A DNA stretch of 64,000 nucleotides from Gordonia sihwensis NBRC 108236 (GCF_000333035.1 NZ_BANU01000028.1:1-64000), one strand, 5' to 3'. Numbered from the stretch's first letter, positions 24,435-33,600 are shown. Program-made: numbers and translations. Notes: generated from the letters alone by a model not told the origin.

Positions 24435-24969
24435 ATGACTACCGCCCAGACCACTCCGGCCGACACCGACGGCCGCAAGCTCATCACCCAGAACGCCATC
24501 GAACAGTTCCTCTACCGCGAGGCCCGTTACCTCGACGACCGCGAGTTCGAGAAGTGGCTCGACTGCTACGCCGACGACGTCGTCTACTGGATGCCGTCGT
24601 GGGCCGACGACGATCGCCTCACCGAAGACCCCCGACGGGAGATCTCGCTCATCTACTACGGCAACAAGGGCGGGCTCGAGGACCGGGTGTTCCGGATCCG
24701 TACCGAACGGTCGTCGGCGACGTCGCTTCCCGAGCCGCGCACCAGCCACAACATCACCAACGTGGAGGTGATCGAACGGCGCGGCGACATGGTTGACGTC
24801 CGGTTCAACTGGCACACCATGTACTTCCGCTATCACACCGTCGACCCGTACTACGGCACGTCGTTCTACACGATCGACTTCTCCGGCGAGGCACCGCTGA
24901 TCCGCCGCAAGACCCGTGGTCCTCAAGAACGACTACATCCACCACGTGGTGGACGTCTACCACTTCTAG
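24435..24969 (+). pseudogene. benB: Benzoate 1,2-dioxygenase, small (beta) subunit, frameshifted near 3' end
   Basis: Residues 1-160 read as a normal dioxygenase beta subunit (NTF2-like fold; FLYREARYLDDREFEKWLDCY, RTSHNITNVEV). At 24912-24916 the sequence ACCCG replaces the expected ACCG; removing one C restores VVLKNDYIHHVVDVYHF and a stop at 24969, giving the usual length of about 177 residues. As written, the frame instead runs on antisense-like through benC in another frame to 26507. The coordinates given are for the corrected gene. The single extra base in a C run may be a sequencing error or a true mutation; BenB is normally needed to assemble the alpha3beta3 oxygenase. Confidence 0.85.
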
Positions 24970-24978
24970 GGGCTCACC

Positions 24979-27771
24979 ATGACTGTCACTTCCGGCCCCG
25001 CATCCGGACGCGCCGCGGCACCCGCCGAGGCGCCGACGCACCGCGTCGCGCTCGCCTTCGAGGACGGGGTCACCAAGTTCATCGACTGCCGCGAGGACCA
25101 GACGGTGGCAGACGCGTCGTACCGGCAGCGGATCAACATTCCGCTCGACTGCCGCGACGGCGCCTGCGGCACCTGCAAGGCCATGTGCGAATCGGGCGAC
25201 TACGACGGCGGCACGTACATCGACGACGCCCTGTCGCCCGCGGAGTCGGCCGACGGCTACGCCCTGCCGTGCTGCATGAAGCCGCGGTCGGACCTGGTGC
25301 TGCAGATCGCGGCCACGTCGGACGTCGCCAAGACCCAGGCCGCCGAGTTCAGCGCCACCGTGGTCGGGCTCGAGCGCCTCTCGCCCACCACGATGCGCCT
25401 GTCCGTCGAGATCCCGAACCGCTCCGAGCTGGCGTTCCTGCCCGGTCAGTACGTCAACATCGACGTTCCGGGCACGGACGACGGCAGCGGGAGTCCGGTG
25501 CGCCGCTCGTATTCCTTCGCCAACGGACCGCACGAGGACACTCTCGTCTTCCTGGTGAAGCTGACTCCCGGCGGCGCGATGTCGACCTATCTCACCGACC
25601 GGGCGTCGACCGGCGATCTGCTGACGCTGCGCGGGCCGCACGGATCGTTCTTCCTGCGCGAATCGATGCGGCCGGCACTGCTGCTCGCCGGCGGCACGGG
25701 CCTCGCGCCGATCCTCGCGATCCTGCGGAAGCTGCGCCACGACGGCAGCGCGCGCCGCATCCATCTCATCTACGGCGTCTCCACCGACGACGACCTCGTG
25801 GAGACCGAGACGCTCGACCGGATGCAGTCGGAGGTCGCCGGATTCACCTGGGACCACTGCGTCTCCGATCCCGGCAGCAGCGCCGCGAACAAGGGCTACG
25901 TCACCTCGCTGATCGCTCCCCGTCACCTCTACGGCGGCGACGTCGCGACCTACCTGTGCGGGCCGCCGCCGATGGTCGAATCGGTGCGCAGACACTTCGT
26001 CGAGGCGGGGATCGAACTGACCGGGTTCTACTACGAGAAGTTCGCCCTCGCTGCGGGCCCGTCGCCCGCCGAGCCGGTGACCGACGCAGTCGCGGCATCG
26101 GCGTCGGCGAACGCCGAGGCGCCCGTCGACGTGCCGATCGCGCCCGCCCTCGACGCCCGCGCCGTCGCGGGGCAGCCGGTGCTTCCGGCGATCAGCCTGC
26201 CCGGTCTCGAACCGCGGTCCGCGCCGGGCGCGGACGAGTCCCGGGCCCGCATCGCCGGGCAGCGGATCTGGCCGGAGCCGACCGCCGCCGAACCGTCTGC
26301 TCTGCTCGACGCCGACACCGGAGTCCTGGAACCCGGTGCGGCCAGGTCGATCGCCGGGCAGGAGGTGTTCCCCGGCTCGGCTGCCGCCCCCGTGGCGGAC
26401 GTCGACGTGGCCGCCGAATCGGTGGCGACCCAGCCCGGGACCACGGCGGACGAGCCCGCGAGCATTGCACCCGCAGAGGTCCCGACGGTCGGTTCCGAGG
26501 GTTATGAGATCGGCGAAGAGCATCCCGAGATCCACGAATCCGATGCGCTCTTCGAAGCCCGAGCCGCGCTGGAACTCGGTGCTCTCGAGTTGATGATCGG
26601 CCGGATGACCTCGCAGCAACTCGCCGGGTATCGCCTCCTCGCGGAGGCCACCGTCCCGTACGTGGACGGCGATCGCTTCGTCGACTCAGCCGAGTACACG
26701 GCCACCAACGCCGCTTTCCACGACTACCTGTTCCACGTCACCGGCAACACCCACCTGCTGGAGGCGTACACCGCGCTCGGGGTCAAGGGCCGGATGAGCG
26801 AAGTACTGCGGACCGCCACCTGGTGCCATCCCCTGTGCACCCAGGACCATCTCGACATCGTCGCCGCGTTCGAAGCCGGAGACCGCGACACCGCCCGCGC
26901 CCTCATCAGCGCACACGGCGAACGATCCAAGCAGACGATGCGGCGAGCGATGGCCGACGAACTCGCCGCTCGCAAGCCACGGTTCGTGACTCCGGGACGG
27001 TTCGCCGGGAAGGTCGTCGTCGTGACGGGCGCCGGGCAGGGCATCGGCGAGGCCACGGCCCGCCGGATCAGCGCCGAGGGCGGACGCGTGGTGGTGGCCG
27101 ACCGGTCCGAGTACGCGCGCACGGTCGCGTCTGATCTGTCGGCGAGCGGACCCGGCGCGATCGCGGTGAACGCCGATCTGGAGTCGTATGCCGGCGCCGC
27201 GGAGGTGATCGATCGCGCGCTGGCCGCCTACGGGCGGGTGGACGTGCTGGTCAACAACGTGGGCGGCGCCATCAACTTCAAACCCTTCACCGAGTTCACC
27301 GACGAGGAGATCCGCGCCGAGGTGGACCGTTCGTTGATGACCACGCTCTACGCTTGCCGCGCGGTGCTGCCCACGATGGTGGAGCGAGGCGGCGGCGTCA
27401 TCGTCAACGTCTCCTCGGCGGCCACCCGGGGCATCCATCGGATTCCGTACTCCGCGGCCAAGGGCGGGGTCAACGCGATCACCGCCTCCCTGGCGATGGA
27501 GTACGCACCGGCCGGTGTGCGAGTGGTGGCCACTGCCCCCGGCGGAACCGACGCCCCGCCGCGCCGTGTTTCACGGGGAACACCGGTGCCGGCCGACGAC
27601 ACGCAGCGCGAATGGTTCCAGGCACACATCGACCAGACGCTCGACGCCTCCCTGATGAACAGGTACGGAACCCTCGACGAACAGGCCGCGGCGATCTGCT
27701 TCCTGGCCTCCGACGAGGCCTCGTACATCACCGGTTCGGTGCTTCCGGTCGCCGGCGGCGACCAGGGGTGA
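24979..27771 (+). CDS. benCD: Fused benzoate dioxygenase reductase - FCD domain - diol dehydrogenase (BenC-FCD-BenD)
   Basis: One 930-residue frame contains three modules. Residues about 20-355 are BenC: [2Fe-2S] ferredoxin with C58, C63, C66 and C98, FAD domain with RRSYSF, and NAD domain with LLAGGTGLAPIL and YLCGPPPMV; it passes electrons to BenAB. Residues about 356-510 are an Ala/Pro-rich linker with three R-x-x-AGQ-x-x-x-P repeats. Residues about 512-668 are a FadR-type FCD domain, normally the ligand-binding half of GntR regulators, with its metal-site His candidates H581, H624 and H646 but no DNA-binding domain. Residues about 672-930 are BenD, a short-chain dehydrogenase (TGAGQGIG 683-690, Y824-x3-K828) that oxidises the diol to catechol. 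A GTG at residue 670 could give separate BenD. Confidence 0.92.
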   Translation: MTVTSGPASGRAAAPAEAPTHRVALAFEDGVTKFIDCREDQTVADASYRQRINIPLDCRDGACGTCKAMCESGDYDGGTYIDDALSPAESADGYALPCCMKPRSDLVLQIAATSDVAKTQAAEFSATVVGLERLSPTTMRLSVEIPNRSELAFLPGQYVNIDVPGTDDGSGSPVRRSYSFANGPHEDTLVFLVKLTPGGAMSTYLTDRASTGDLLTLRGPHGSFFLRESMRPALLLAGGTGLAPILAILRKLRHDGSARRIHLIYGVSTDDDLVETETLDRMQSEVAGFTWDHCVSDPGSSAANKGYVTSLIAPRHLYGGDVATYLCGPPPMVESVRRHFVEAGIELTGFYYEKFALAAGPSPAEPVTDAVAASASANAEAPVDVPIAPALDARAVAGQPVLPAISLPGLEPRSAPGADESRARIAGQRIWPEPTAAEPSALLDADTGVLEPGAARSIAGQEVFPGSAAAPVADVDVAAESVATQPGTTADEPASIAPAEVPTVGSEGYEIGEEHPEIHESDALFEARAALELGALELMIGRMTSQQLAGYRLLAEATVPYVDGDRFVDSAEYTATNAAFHDYLFHVTGNTHLLEAYTALGVKGRMSEVLRTATWCHPLCTQDHLDIVAAFEAGDRDTARALISAHGERSKQTMRRAMADELAARKPRFVTPGRFAGKVVVVTGAGQGIGEATARRISAEGGRVVVADRSEYARTVASDLSASGPGAIAVNADLESYAGAAEVIDRALAAYGRVDVLVNNVGGAINFKPFTEFTDEEIRAEVDRSLMTTLYACRAVLPTMVERGGGVIVNVSSAATRGIHRIPYSAAKGGVNAITASLAMEYAPAGVRVVATAPGGTDAPPRRVSRGTPVPADDTQREWFQAHIDQTLDASLMNRYGTLDEQAAAICFLASDEASYITGSVLPVAGGDQG

Positions 27772-27853
27772 GCCCCATGCGTGCCCGTCGTTCGCGGCAG
27801 TCGACCGCGAGCGACGCCACGCGTCCGCCCCGACAGGAATAACCTCGACAACC

Positions 27854-30427
27854 ATGATCATCGAGGCCGCCTGCGTCGGCCGGGAGAACGAACTGTCGGA
27901 GCTGACCGGCCGCGTCGCCGACGCCGCCGGTCCCGGCTTCGTGCTGATCACAGCCCCGCACGGTGCCGGGAAGTCGACGTTGCTGCGGCGCCTGTCGGAG
28001 ATCCTGCGGGGTCGCCGGGTCCGGGTCGCCGCCGCACCCGAGCTCGGCGATCCGGCCGAGCTCTTCGGTGACGACCCCGCAGCGCTGCTGATCGACGACG
28101 CCGATCATGCGGACGACGCGGCTCTGCGCCGGCTCGGGCGGCTCGCCGCCGCGCGTCCGCAGGCCCACGTCACGGTGATCCTGGCCGCGGAGCGGTCCAC
28201 GCCCGCCATCGCCGACCTGCTGCCGGACACCTTGCGACTTCCAGGTCTGGACCGCAGCGCCGTGGCGGAGATCGCCGCGGCCCGCGGGCGGTCGGTGCAC
28301 CCGTCTCTTCTCGACGAACTGACCAGGCACACGATGGGCCGACCGCGCGAGATCGTCGAACTGCTCGACGAGTTGCCCGACCGTCTGTGGTCGCGGGCCG
28401 ACGCAGCCCTGCCCGCACCGGCCCGTGAGGTGGAACGGGTCCAGACCGCCCTGGCGGCGTGCCGACCGGAGACGCGGCGGCTCATCGAGGCGATCGCGAT
28501 TCTGAACGATCCGGACTCACTCGGCACGGCCGTGGAACTCTCGGCGGTCGGCGACGTGCTGTCCGCCGTCGACGAGGCGGTCGGAACCGGGCTCGTGGAG
28601 CCGGCCGCCGCCGTCGGTCCGGCCGCCTCGGCCCTGGCCGTGCCGACTCCGGTCACCCGTGCCGCGGTACTCGAAGTGCTGGGGCCCAAGCGGACTGGGT
28701 TGCTGCACCGCCGAGCCTCGGAGCTGGTGGCGGATCCGGCACGCAGACTGCATCATCGCGTCGCCGCCGCACCGGTGCCGGACGCCGAACTCGCGGACGA
28801 GGTCGCCGCACTGGCGGCCGATCGGGGCGGCGCGGGCGAATGGGCGGAGGCCGCCGAGCTCTACCGTGAGGCCGGGCGGCTGACCGACGAGCCGCTCCGG
28901 CATGCCGAACGAGTGACGCTCTCGGTGGACGCGCTCTTGGCCGACGGTGACTGCCTCACCGCCGGTTCCATGGTGCCGACGGTGGAGAGCCTTCGCGAGA
29001 CTCCGCTGCGCAATGCGACACTCGCTTATCTGGCGATCCTGCGCGGACGATCGGCCGAGGCCCGGATCCGGCTCGACAGAGCGTGGGGCATCGTCAGCGT
29101 GGAGCGCGAACCCGCGATCGCGGCCCTCATCGCGCAGCGTTACGTACTGCACTGCCTGGTCCGCTGTCAGGGCGAGCGCCTCGTCGGCTGGGCGGACCGC
29201 GCGATCGACATGGCCGGAACCGCCTCGCCCGCCGGTGTGGAGGCCGCCGCGATCCGCGGGCTCGGCCTGGCATGGTCCGGCCGCACGGCCGACGCCGTCG
29301 CGTCGTACGACGCGCTGGGCCGCGACGTCCGGTTCGGAGCGCAGACGCAGCGGGTCGCCATCGGCCACGGCTGGCTGCAGCTGGGGCTGGACGAGGTGGA
29401 CTCCGCGCGCACCAGTCTCGAGACGGCGGTGTCGATGGCGAATCTGGGCGGCTCCAAACGCATCACGCTGTGGGCACTGGGCTGGCTGGCCCGTCTGCGG
29501 TTCGTGACCGGCGACTGGGACGGGGCACTGCTCACCGTCGCGCAGTCGCGCGAGCTCGCGACCACCAGCGGCATCACCCTCGCCACCCCGCTCGCCGACT
29601 GGACCGCGGCTCAGGTCCACTGCCTCCGAGGCGACCGGGAGGCCGCGGACGCCGCGGTCGCGCATTCGGCCCGACTGGCGGGCGACTACGAGATCATGCA
29701 GATTCCGCTGCTGCTGGCACAGGCGCAGATCGCCGAGGCGGCCGCCGATTACAACAAGGTCACCCGAGTTCTCTCCCCGCTGAGGCTCCTCGCCGAGGAC
29801 ACTCCGGCTCTCACCGAACCGGGCTGGTGGCCGTGGGTGGACGTGCTGGCCAACGCGCTGGTACTCGACGGCCGGCTCGAGGCCGCCGACAGTCTGCTCC
29901 GCCCGCACGAGGAACTGGCCGACCTGCGCGGGCATCGTTCGGCCGGTGCCCGGCTCCGCTACGCCCGCGGCCGCTATCTCGGTGCCATCGGCGACATCGC
30001 CTCCGCGCGAAGGAAGTTCGAGGAGGCCCTCGAGCTTCTCGACGGTCTGCCCCTGCGGCACGACCAAGCGCGCGTCAACTTCGCCTACGGGCAGACTCTC
30101 CGCCGGGCGGGCAAGCGGCGCGCCGCCGATGCGGTGATGGGCAACGCCCGCGACATCTACCGGTCGCTCGGAGCCACGGCGTACGTCGACCGCTGCGACC
30201 GCGAGTTGAAGGCCGGCGGCCTGCACGCGGTTCGCGGCGACCGCAGTTCTGCGGAGCTGACACCGCAGGAGGAGTCGGTGACCGCGCTGGTGGCCTCCGG
30301 GATGAGCAACCGGGAGGTGGCCGCCGAGCTCTACATCTCACCGAAGACGGTGCAGTACCACCTGACCCGCATCTACGCGAAACTCGGCGTCCGGTCGCGT
30401 TCGGAGCTGGCCGCGCTGCGCCGGTGA
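27854..30427 (+). CDS. Large ATP-binding LuxR-family regulator (LAL type)
   Basis: The 857-residue protein has an N-terminal AAA/NB-ARC-like ATPase with Walker A APHGAGKST (34-42) and Walker B LLIDDADHAD (about 78-87), a long central TPR-like helical region (about 330-780), and a C-terminal LuxR helix-turn-helix (about 795-855; LTPQEESVTALVASGMSNREVA then SPKTVQYHLTRIYAKLGVRSR). LAL proteins activate transcription in response to a small ligand or protein. It follows benCD by 82 bp on the same strand, so it is the likely benzoate-dependent activator of the ben genes; this is inferred from position. Confidence 0.85.
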   Translation: MIIEAACVGRENELSELTGRVADAAGPGFVLITAPHGAGKSTLLRRLSEILRGRRVRVAAAPELGDPAELFGDDPAALLIDDADHADDAALRRLGRLAAARPQAHVTVILAAERSTPAIADLLPDTLRLPGLDRSAVAEIAAARGRSVHPSLLDELTRHTMGRPREIVELLDELPDRLWSRADAALPAPAREVERVQTALAACRPETRRLIEAIAILNDPDSLGTAVELSAVGDVLSAVDEAVGTGLVEPAAAVGPAASALAVPTPVTRAAVLEVLGPKRTGLLHRRASELVADPARRLHHRVAAAPVPDAELADEVAALAADRGGAGEWAEAAELYREAGRLTDEPLRHAERVTLSVDALLADGDCLTAGSMVPTVESLRETPLRNATLAYLAILRGRSAEARIRLDRAWGIVSVEREPAIAALIAQRYVLHCLVRCQGERLVGWADRAIDMAGTASPAGVEAAAIRGLGLAWSGRTADAVASYDALGRDVRFGAQTQRVAIGHGWLQLGLDEVDSARTSLETAVSMANLGGSKRITLWALGWLARLRFVTGDWDGALLTVAQSRELATTSGITLATPLADWTAAQVHCLRGDREAADAAVAHSARLAGDYEIMQIPLLLAQAQIAEAAADYNKVTRVLSPLRLLAEDTPALTEPGWWPWVDVLANALVLDGRLEAADSLLRPHEELADLRGHRSAGARLRYARGRYLGAIGDIASARRKFEEALELLDGLPLRHDQARVNFAYGQTLRRAGKRRAADAVMGNARDIYRSLGATAYVDRCDRELKAGGLHAVRGDRSSAELTPQEESVTALVASGMSNREVAAELYISPKTVQYHLTRIYAKLGVRSRSELAALRR

Positions 30428-30439
30428 TCTCGGCAGCGG

Positions 30440-31210
30440 CTACTGCGCCAGCAGATGGTCCAGCAATGCCGGATTCACGATCTGCGGTTGCTGAGCACAG
30501 GCCAGGTGGGCCGACTCGGGAACCACCAGCAGCCGACCGTCCTGGACGCCGTCGACGATCTCGGCCAGGACCGACGGTCCGGTCGCGGTGTCGTCGCGGC
30601 CGGCGATCGCCAGGGTCGGCGCGGAGATCGACGGCAGATCGGCGCGCTGATCCATCGCGGCGATCGCCTCGCAGCAGCCCGCGTACCCCTCTGCGGGCGT
30701 GCCCGCGACCATCGCCTCGTAGTAGCGCTTCCGCTCGGCGTCGGCGGACAGGTACTCGGGGGTGAACCAGCGGCTCACCACCGCCTCGGCGATCGGCGCG
30801 ACACCGTCCGCACGCACGGCGGCCGCCCGTTCCGCGTACGACTCGGCGTTGGCCAGCCGGGCCCCGGTGCACAGCAGCGCCAGGCGCCGAACGCGGTGCG
30901 GTGCGCGGACCGCGACCCGCATCGCGGTCATGCCGCCGAGCGAGAGCCCCACCAGGTGGGCGCGGTCGACGCCGAAACCGTCGAGGAGCGCCAGCACGTC
31001 ATCGGCGAGGTCGTCGATGCTGTACGGCCCGTCCGGCACCGGGCTCTGCCCGTGACCGCGGGTGTCGTAGCGGATCACCATGAAGTGCTGTTCCAGATCG
31101 GCGATCTGCGCGTCCCACATCCGGTGCGTGGAGCCGAGCGAGTTGGAGAGCACGACGGCGGGTCCGTCGGGCCGGCCGCTGACCACCGCGTGGACGTCGA
31201 CGGCGCTCAT
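30440..31210 (-). CDS. pcaD: 3-oxoadipate enol-lactonase
   Basis: From the ATG at 31210 the alpha/beta hydrolase has 256 residues. Motifs are the RYDTRGHGQS oxyanion region, nucleophile Ser90 in VGLSLGG, acid Asp in IAGRDD and His in PESAHLA. It hydrolyses beta-ketoadipate enol-lactone to beta-ketoadipate. Its ATG overlaps the pcaF stop (ATGA), so the two are translationally coupled. Many relatives carry PcaD fused to PcaC (PcaL); here the decarboxylase PcaC is absent, as expected for a catechol-branch locus. Confidence 0.9.
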   Translation of the reverse strand: MSAVDVHAVVSGRPDGPAVVLSNSLGSTHRMWDAQIADLEQHFMVIRYDTRGHGQSPVPDGPYSIDDLADDVLALLDGFGVDRAHLVGLSLGGMTAMRVAVRAPHRVRRLALLCTGARLANAESYAERAAAVRADGVAPIAEAVVSRWFTPEYLSADAERKRYYEAMVAGTPAEGYAGCCEAIAAMDQRADLPSISAPTLAIAGRDDTATGPSVLAEIVDGVQDGRLLVVPESAHLACAQQPQIVNPALLDHLLAQ

Positions 31211-32448
31211 CGGATCGCCTCGAACACGGCCGCGAGTCCCTGGCCACCGCCGATGCACATCGTGACCAGCACGTTTCGGGCGCGTTGTCGCCTCGCCTCA
31301 TGGGCAGCGGTGACCACCAGCCGCGCGCCGGTCGCTCCGATCGGGTGGCCCAGCGAGATGCCCGAGCCGTTGGGATTGAGCCGCTCGTCGCCGGGCTCGA
31401 CTCCCCATTCGGCCAGGACGGCCAGCACCTGCGCGGCGAAGGCCTCGTTGAGTTCGATGAGGTCGATGTCGTCGAGTGTCAGTCCGGCGCGCGCGAGTGC
31501 CTTGGCGGTGGCACCGACCGGCCCGATCCCCATCTCCTCGGGTGCGCATCCGGTGACGGCCCACGAACGCAGTGCGAGCATCGGATCGAGATCGCGCCGC
31601 TCCGCTTCGGCGAGTGTGGTGACCACCATCATCGCGGCGCCGTCGTTCTGGCCCGAGGCGTTTCCGGCGGTGACGGTCGAGTCGGGGTCGACGGCCAGGC
31701 GGATCGGCCGCAGTCGGGCCAGCGATTCGGCCGTGGTGCCGGGACGTGGATGCTCGTCCCGGTCGACGACGACGTCGGGGTCGCGGCGGCCGCCCGGGAC
31801 GGTGACCGGAACGATCTCGTCGGTGAATCGGCCGGCCTCGATGGCGGCGAGGGCACGGCGATGCGATTCGGCGGACAGCCGATCCTGTTGCTCTCGGGTG
31901 AGTCCGTAGCGGGCGCGCAGATTCTCGGCGGTCTCGATCATCCCTCCCGGTACCGGATGCGACTGCCCGCCCGCCGTCAACCGAGCACGATCGAGGCGAT
32001 CGCGCAGTTCCACGCCACCCTGCCCGACCCCGGTGCGCAGGCCGAGCGCGTAGTGCTCGACGGTGGACATCGACTCGGCGCCGCCCGCGACGATCAGATC
32101 GGCCCCTCCCCCGGCGATCTGCGCCGCCCCGGACAGGACGGCCTGCAGACCCGAGCCGCAGCGGCGGTCGAGCTGCATTCCGGGCACCCCGGCGCCGAGT
32201 CCGGCGTCGAGGGCGGCGATCCGGCCGAGAGCCGGCGACTCGCCGCTCGGATATCCCTGTCCCAGCACGACGTCGTCGACCTCGTTCTCTCCGAGACCGG
32301 TCCGGGCGACGAGCTCGCTGAGCAGATCCGTCGCGAGGCGGTCGACCGTCAGCTTCGCCAGCGCTCCGCCCATGCGGCCGACCGGTGTCCGCAGCGGGGA
32401 ACAGATCACGATGTCGTCGTGGGTGCGAATGCCGGACGCAGTAGCCAT
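31207..32448 (-). CDS. pcaF: Beta-ketoadipyl-CoA thiolase
   Basis: The 413-residue thiolase has catalytic Cys97 in DRRCGSGLQAV, His368 in GISLGHPIGATG and Cys398 in CIGGGQG. It cleaves beta-ketoadipyl-CoA to succinyl-CoA and acetyl-CoA, the last step of the ortho pathway. Sequence alone does not exclude a general acetyl-CoA acetyltransferase, but coupling to pcaD and nearness to cat/ben support PcaF. The CoA-transferase genes pcaI/pcaJ are not adjacent. Confidence 0.87.
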   Translation of the reverse strand: MATASGIRTHDDIVICSPLRTPVGRMGGALAKLTVDRLATDLLSELVARTGLGENEVDDVVLGQGYPSGESPALGRIAALDAGLGAGVPGMQLDRRCGSGLQAVLSGAAQIAGGGADLIVAGGAESMSTVEHYALGLRTGVGQGGVELRDRLDRARLTAGGQSHPVPGGMIETAENLRARYGLTREQQDRLSAESHRRALAAIEAGRFTDEIVPVTVPGGRRDPDVVVDRDEHPRPGTTAESLARLRPIRLAVDPDSTVTAGNASGQNDGAAMMVVTTLAEAERRDLDPMLALRSWAVTGCAPEEMGIGPVGATAKALARAGLTLDDIDLIELNEAFAAQVLAVLAEWGVEPGDERLNPNGSGISLGHPIGATGARLVVTAAHEARRQRARNVLVTMCIGGGQGLAAVFEAIR

Positions 32449-32525
32449 GCGTCCAGCCTAGAAAGCCGAGACCCATATCGTGAAGTACATGTTCTACGAT
32501 CGCTGAAACAGGAGGGGTATCAATC
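32449..32525. promoter_or_regulatory. Divergent pcaF / LysR control region
   Basis: The 77-bp gap contains ATCGT (32477-32481) inverted as ACGAT (32496-32500) around GAAGTACATGTTCT, the kind of interrupted dyad used by LysR proteins. GGAGGG at 32511-32516 is the ribosome site of the LysR gene. Confidence 0.45.
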
Positions 32526-33410
32526 ATGGAACTGCGGCATCTCCGGTATTTTCGCGTGGTCGCCGAGGAGCTGCACTTCCGTCGCGCCGCCGAACGTCTG
32601 CACATCGCGCAGCCGCCGCTGTCTTCGCAGATCAGACAGCTCGAAGAAGAGCTCGGCGTCCAGTTGCTGACCCGATCGACCCGTCGCGTGGAACTGACTC
32701 CGGCCGGGGAGGTGTATCTGGACCGGGTCCGCGAGATCCTCGACGCCGTCGATGCGGCCGGCGAGCAGGCGCACCGGGTGGCCGAGGGCATGCAGGGCGC
32801 GTTGACGATCGGGTGCGTCGGATCGGCCACCTATTCACTCTTCCCGCGTCTGGTGCGAGCGCTGCGCGACGAACTGCCCGGCGTCGATGTGAGCGTGCGC
32901 GGCGAGATGCTGGCCCCCGACCAGGTGACGGCGCTCGAGGCCGGCCGGATCGATCTGGCGCTCCTGCGGCCCCCGGTCACCAGTGCGCGCGTGGTGGTGG
33001 AGCCGGTGCGCCACGATCGACTGATCGCGCTGGTTCCCGACAGTCACCGGCTCGCCGGATGCGGCGAGGTGGATCTGGCCGACCTGCGCGACGACGACTT
33101 CGTGATGCACGCGGGCCACGGCCGCTCGGCGCTCAACGGACTGGTCACCGGCCTGTGCGCCGACGCCGGGTTCGTTCCGCGGATCCGGCACGAGGTGACC
33201 GAGACCTCGACTCTCGTCACGCTCGTGGCCGCCGGGCTCGGAGTGTCGGTGGTTCCCGAGCCGACGTCGGCTCTCGACATCGCCGGAGTCCGGTACCTTC
33301 CGCTGCGCCCCGAGGCAGGAATCGATCTGTCCGCGGCATGGATTCCCGAGCCGGCGTCTCCCGTCGTCGAGCGTGCGCTGACGGTCCTGCGGCGGATCGC
33401 CGCGGAGTGA
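32526..33410 (+). CDS. LysR-family regulator, divergent from pcaF-pcaD
   Basis: The 294-residue protein has the LysR winged helix (MELRHLRYFRVVAEELHFRRAAERLHIAQPPLS, shown by its first 33 residues) and a CatR/BenM-like effector domain. Divergent placement suggests it controls pcaFD in response to muconate, beta-ketoadipate or a related acid. It is a distinct paralogue of catR at 21802. The name cannot be fixed from sequence. Confidence 0.85.
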   Translation: MELRHLRYFRVVAEELHFRRAAERLHIAQPPLSSQIRQLEEELGVQLLTRSTRRVELTPAGEVYLDRVREILDAVDAAGEQAHRVAEGMQGALTIGCVGSATYSLFPRLVRALRDELPGVDVSVRGEMLAPDQVTALEAGRIDLALLRPPVTSARVVVEPVRHDRLIALVPDSHRLAGCGEVDLADLRDDDFVMHAGHGRSALNGLVTGLCADAGFVPRIRHEVTETSTLVTLVAAGLGVSVVPEPTSALDIAGVRYLPLRPEAGIDLSAAWIPEPASPVVERALTVLRRIAAE

Positions 33411-33487
33411 GCCGGTACGAGGGCGCTGACGGTCCGCCCAATGGCGCCGGTTCGTCGTTCTAGGAACTTGTGCCGTATTCCACCGAC

Positions 33488-33523
33488 GAGAAGGTCCCCG
33501 TCGCGAACGACGGGGACCTTCTC
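33488..33523. terminator. Perfect 16-bp hairpin
   Basis: Bases 33488-33503 (ending CCCCGTCG) pair exactly with 33508-33523 around a CGAA loop. It sits between the LysR stop and the 3' end of tRNA-Arg, so it can end both transcripts. Confidence 0.8.
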
Positions 33524-33527
33524 GGAG

Positions 33528-33600
33528 TGCGCCCGTAGGGATTCGAACCCCAAACCTTCTGATCCGTAGTCAGATGCTCTATCCGTTGAGCTACGGGCGC
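33528..33600 (-). tRNA. tRNA-Arg(ACG)
   Basis: The 73-nt minus-strand gene has acceptor GCGCCCG/CGGGCGC with discriminator A, D-arm TAGCTCAACGGATAGAGC, anticodon arm CTGACTACGGATCAG (anticodon ACG) and T-arm GGGGTTCGAATCCC. A34 needs TadA to become inosine; tadA is at 16017. Confidence 0.96.

Noticed and set aside
24979..27771. FCD segment as a separate GntR regulator gene merged by a sequencing error
   Set aside because: No GntR DNA-binding domain exists in any frame upstream of it and the frame is open on both sides with coding-type composition, so a true fusion is simpler.
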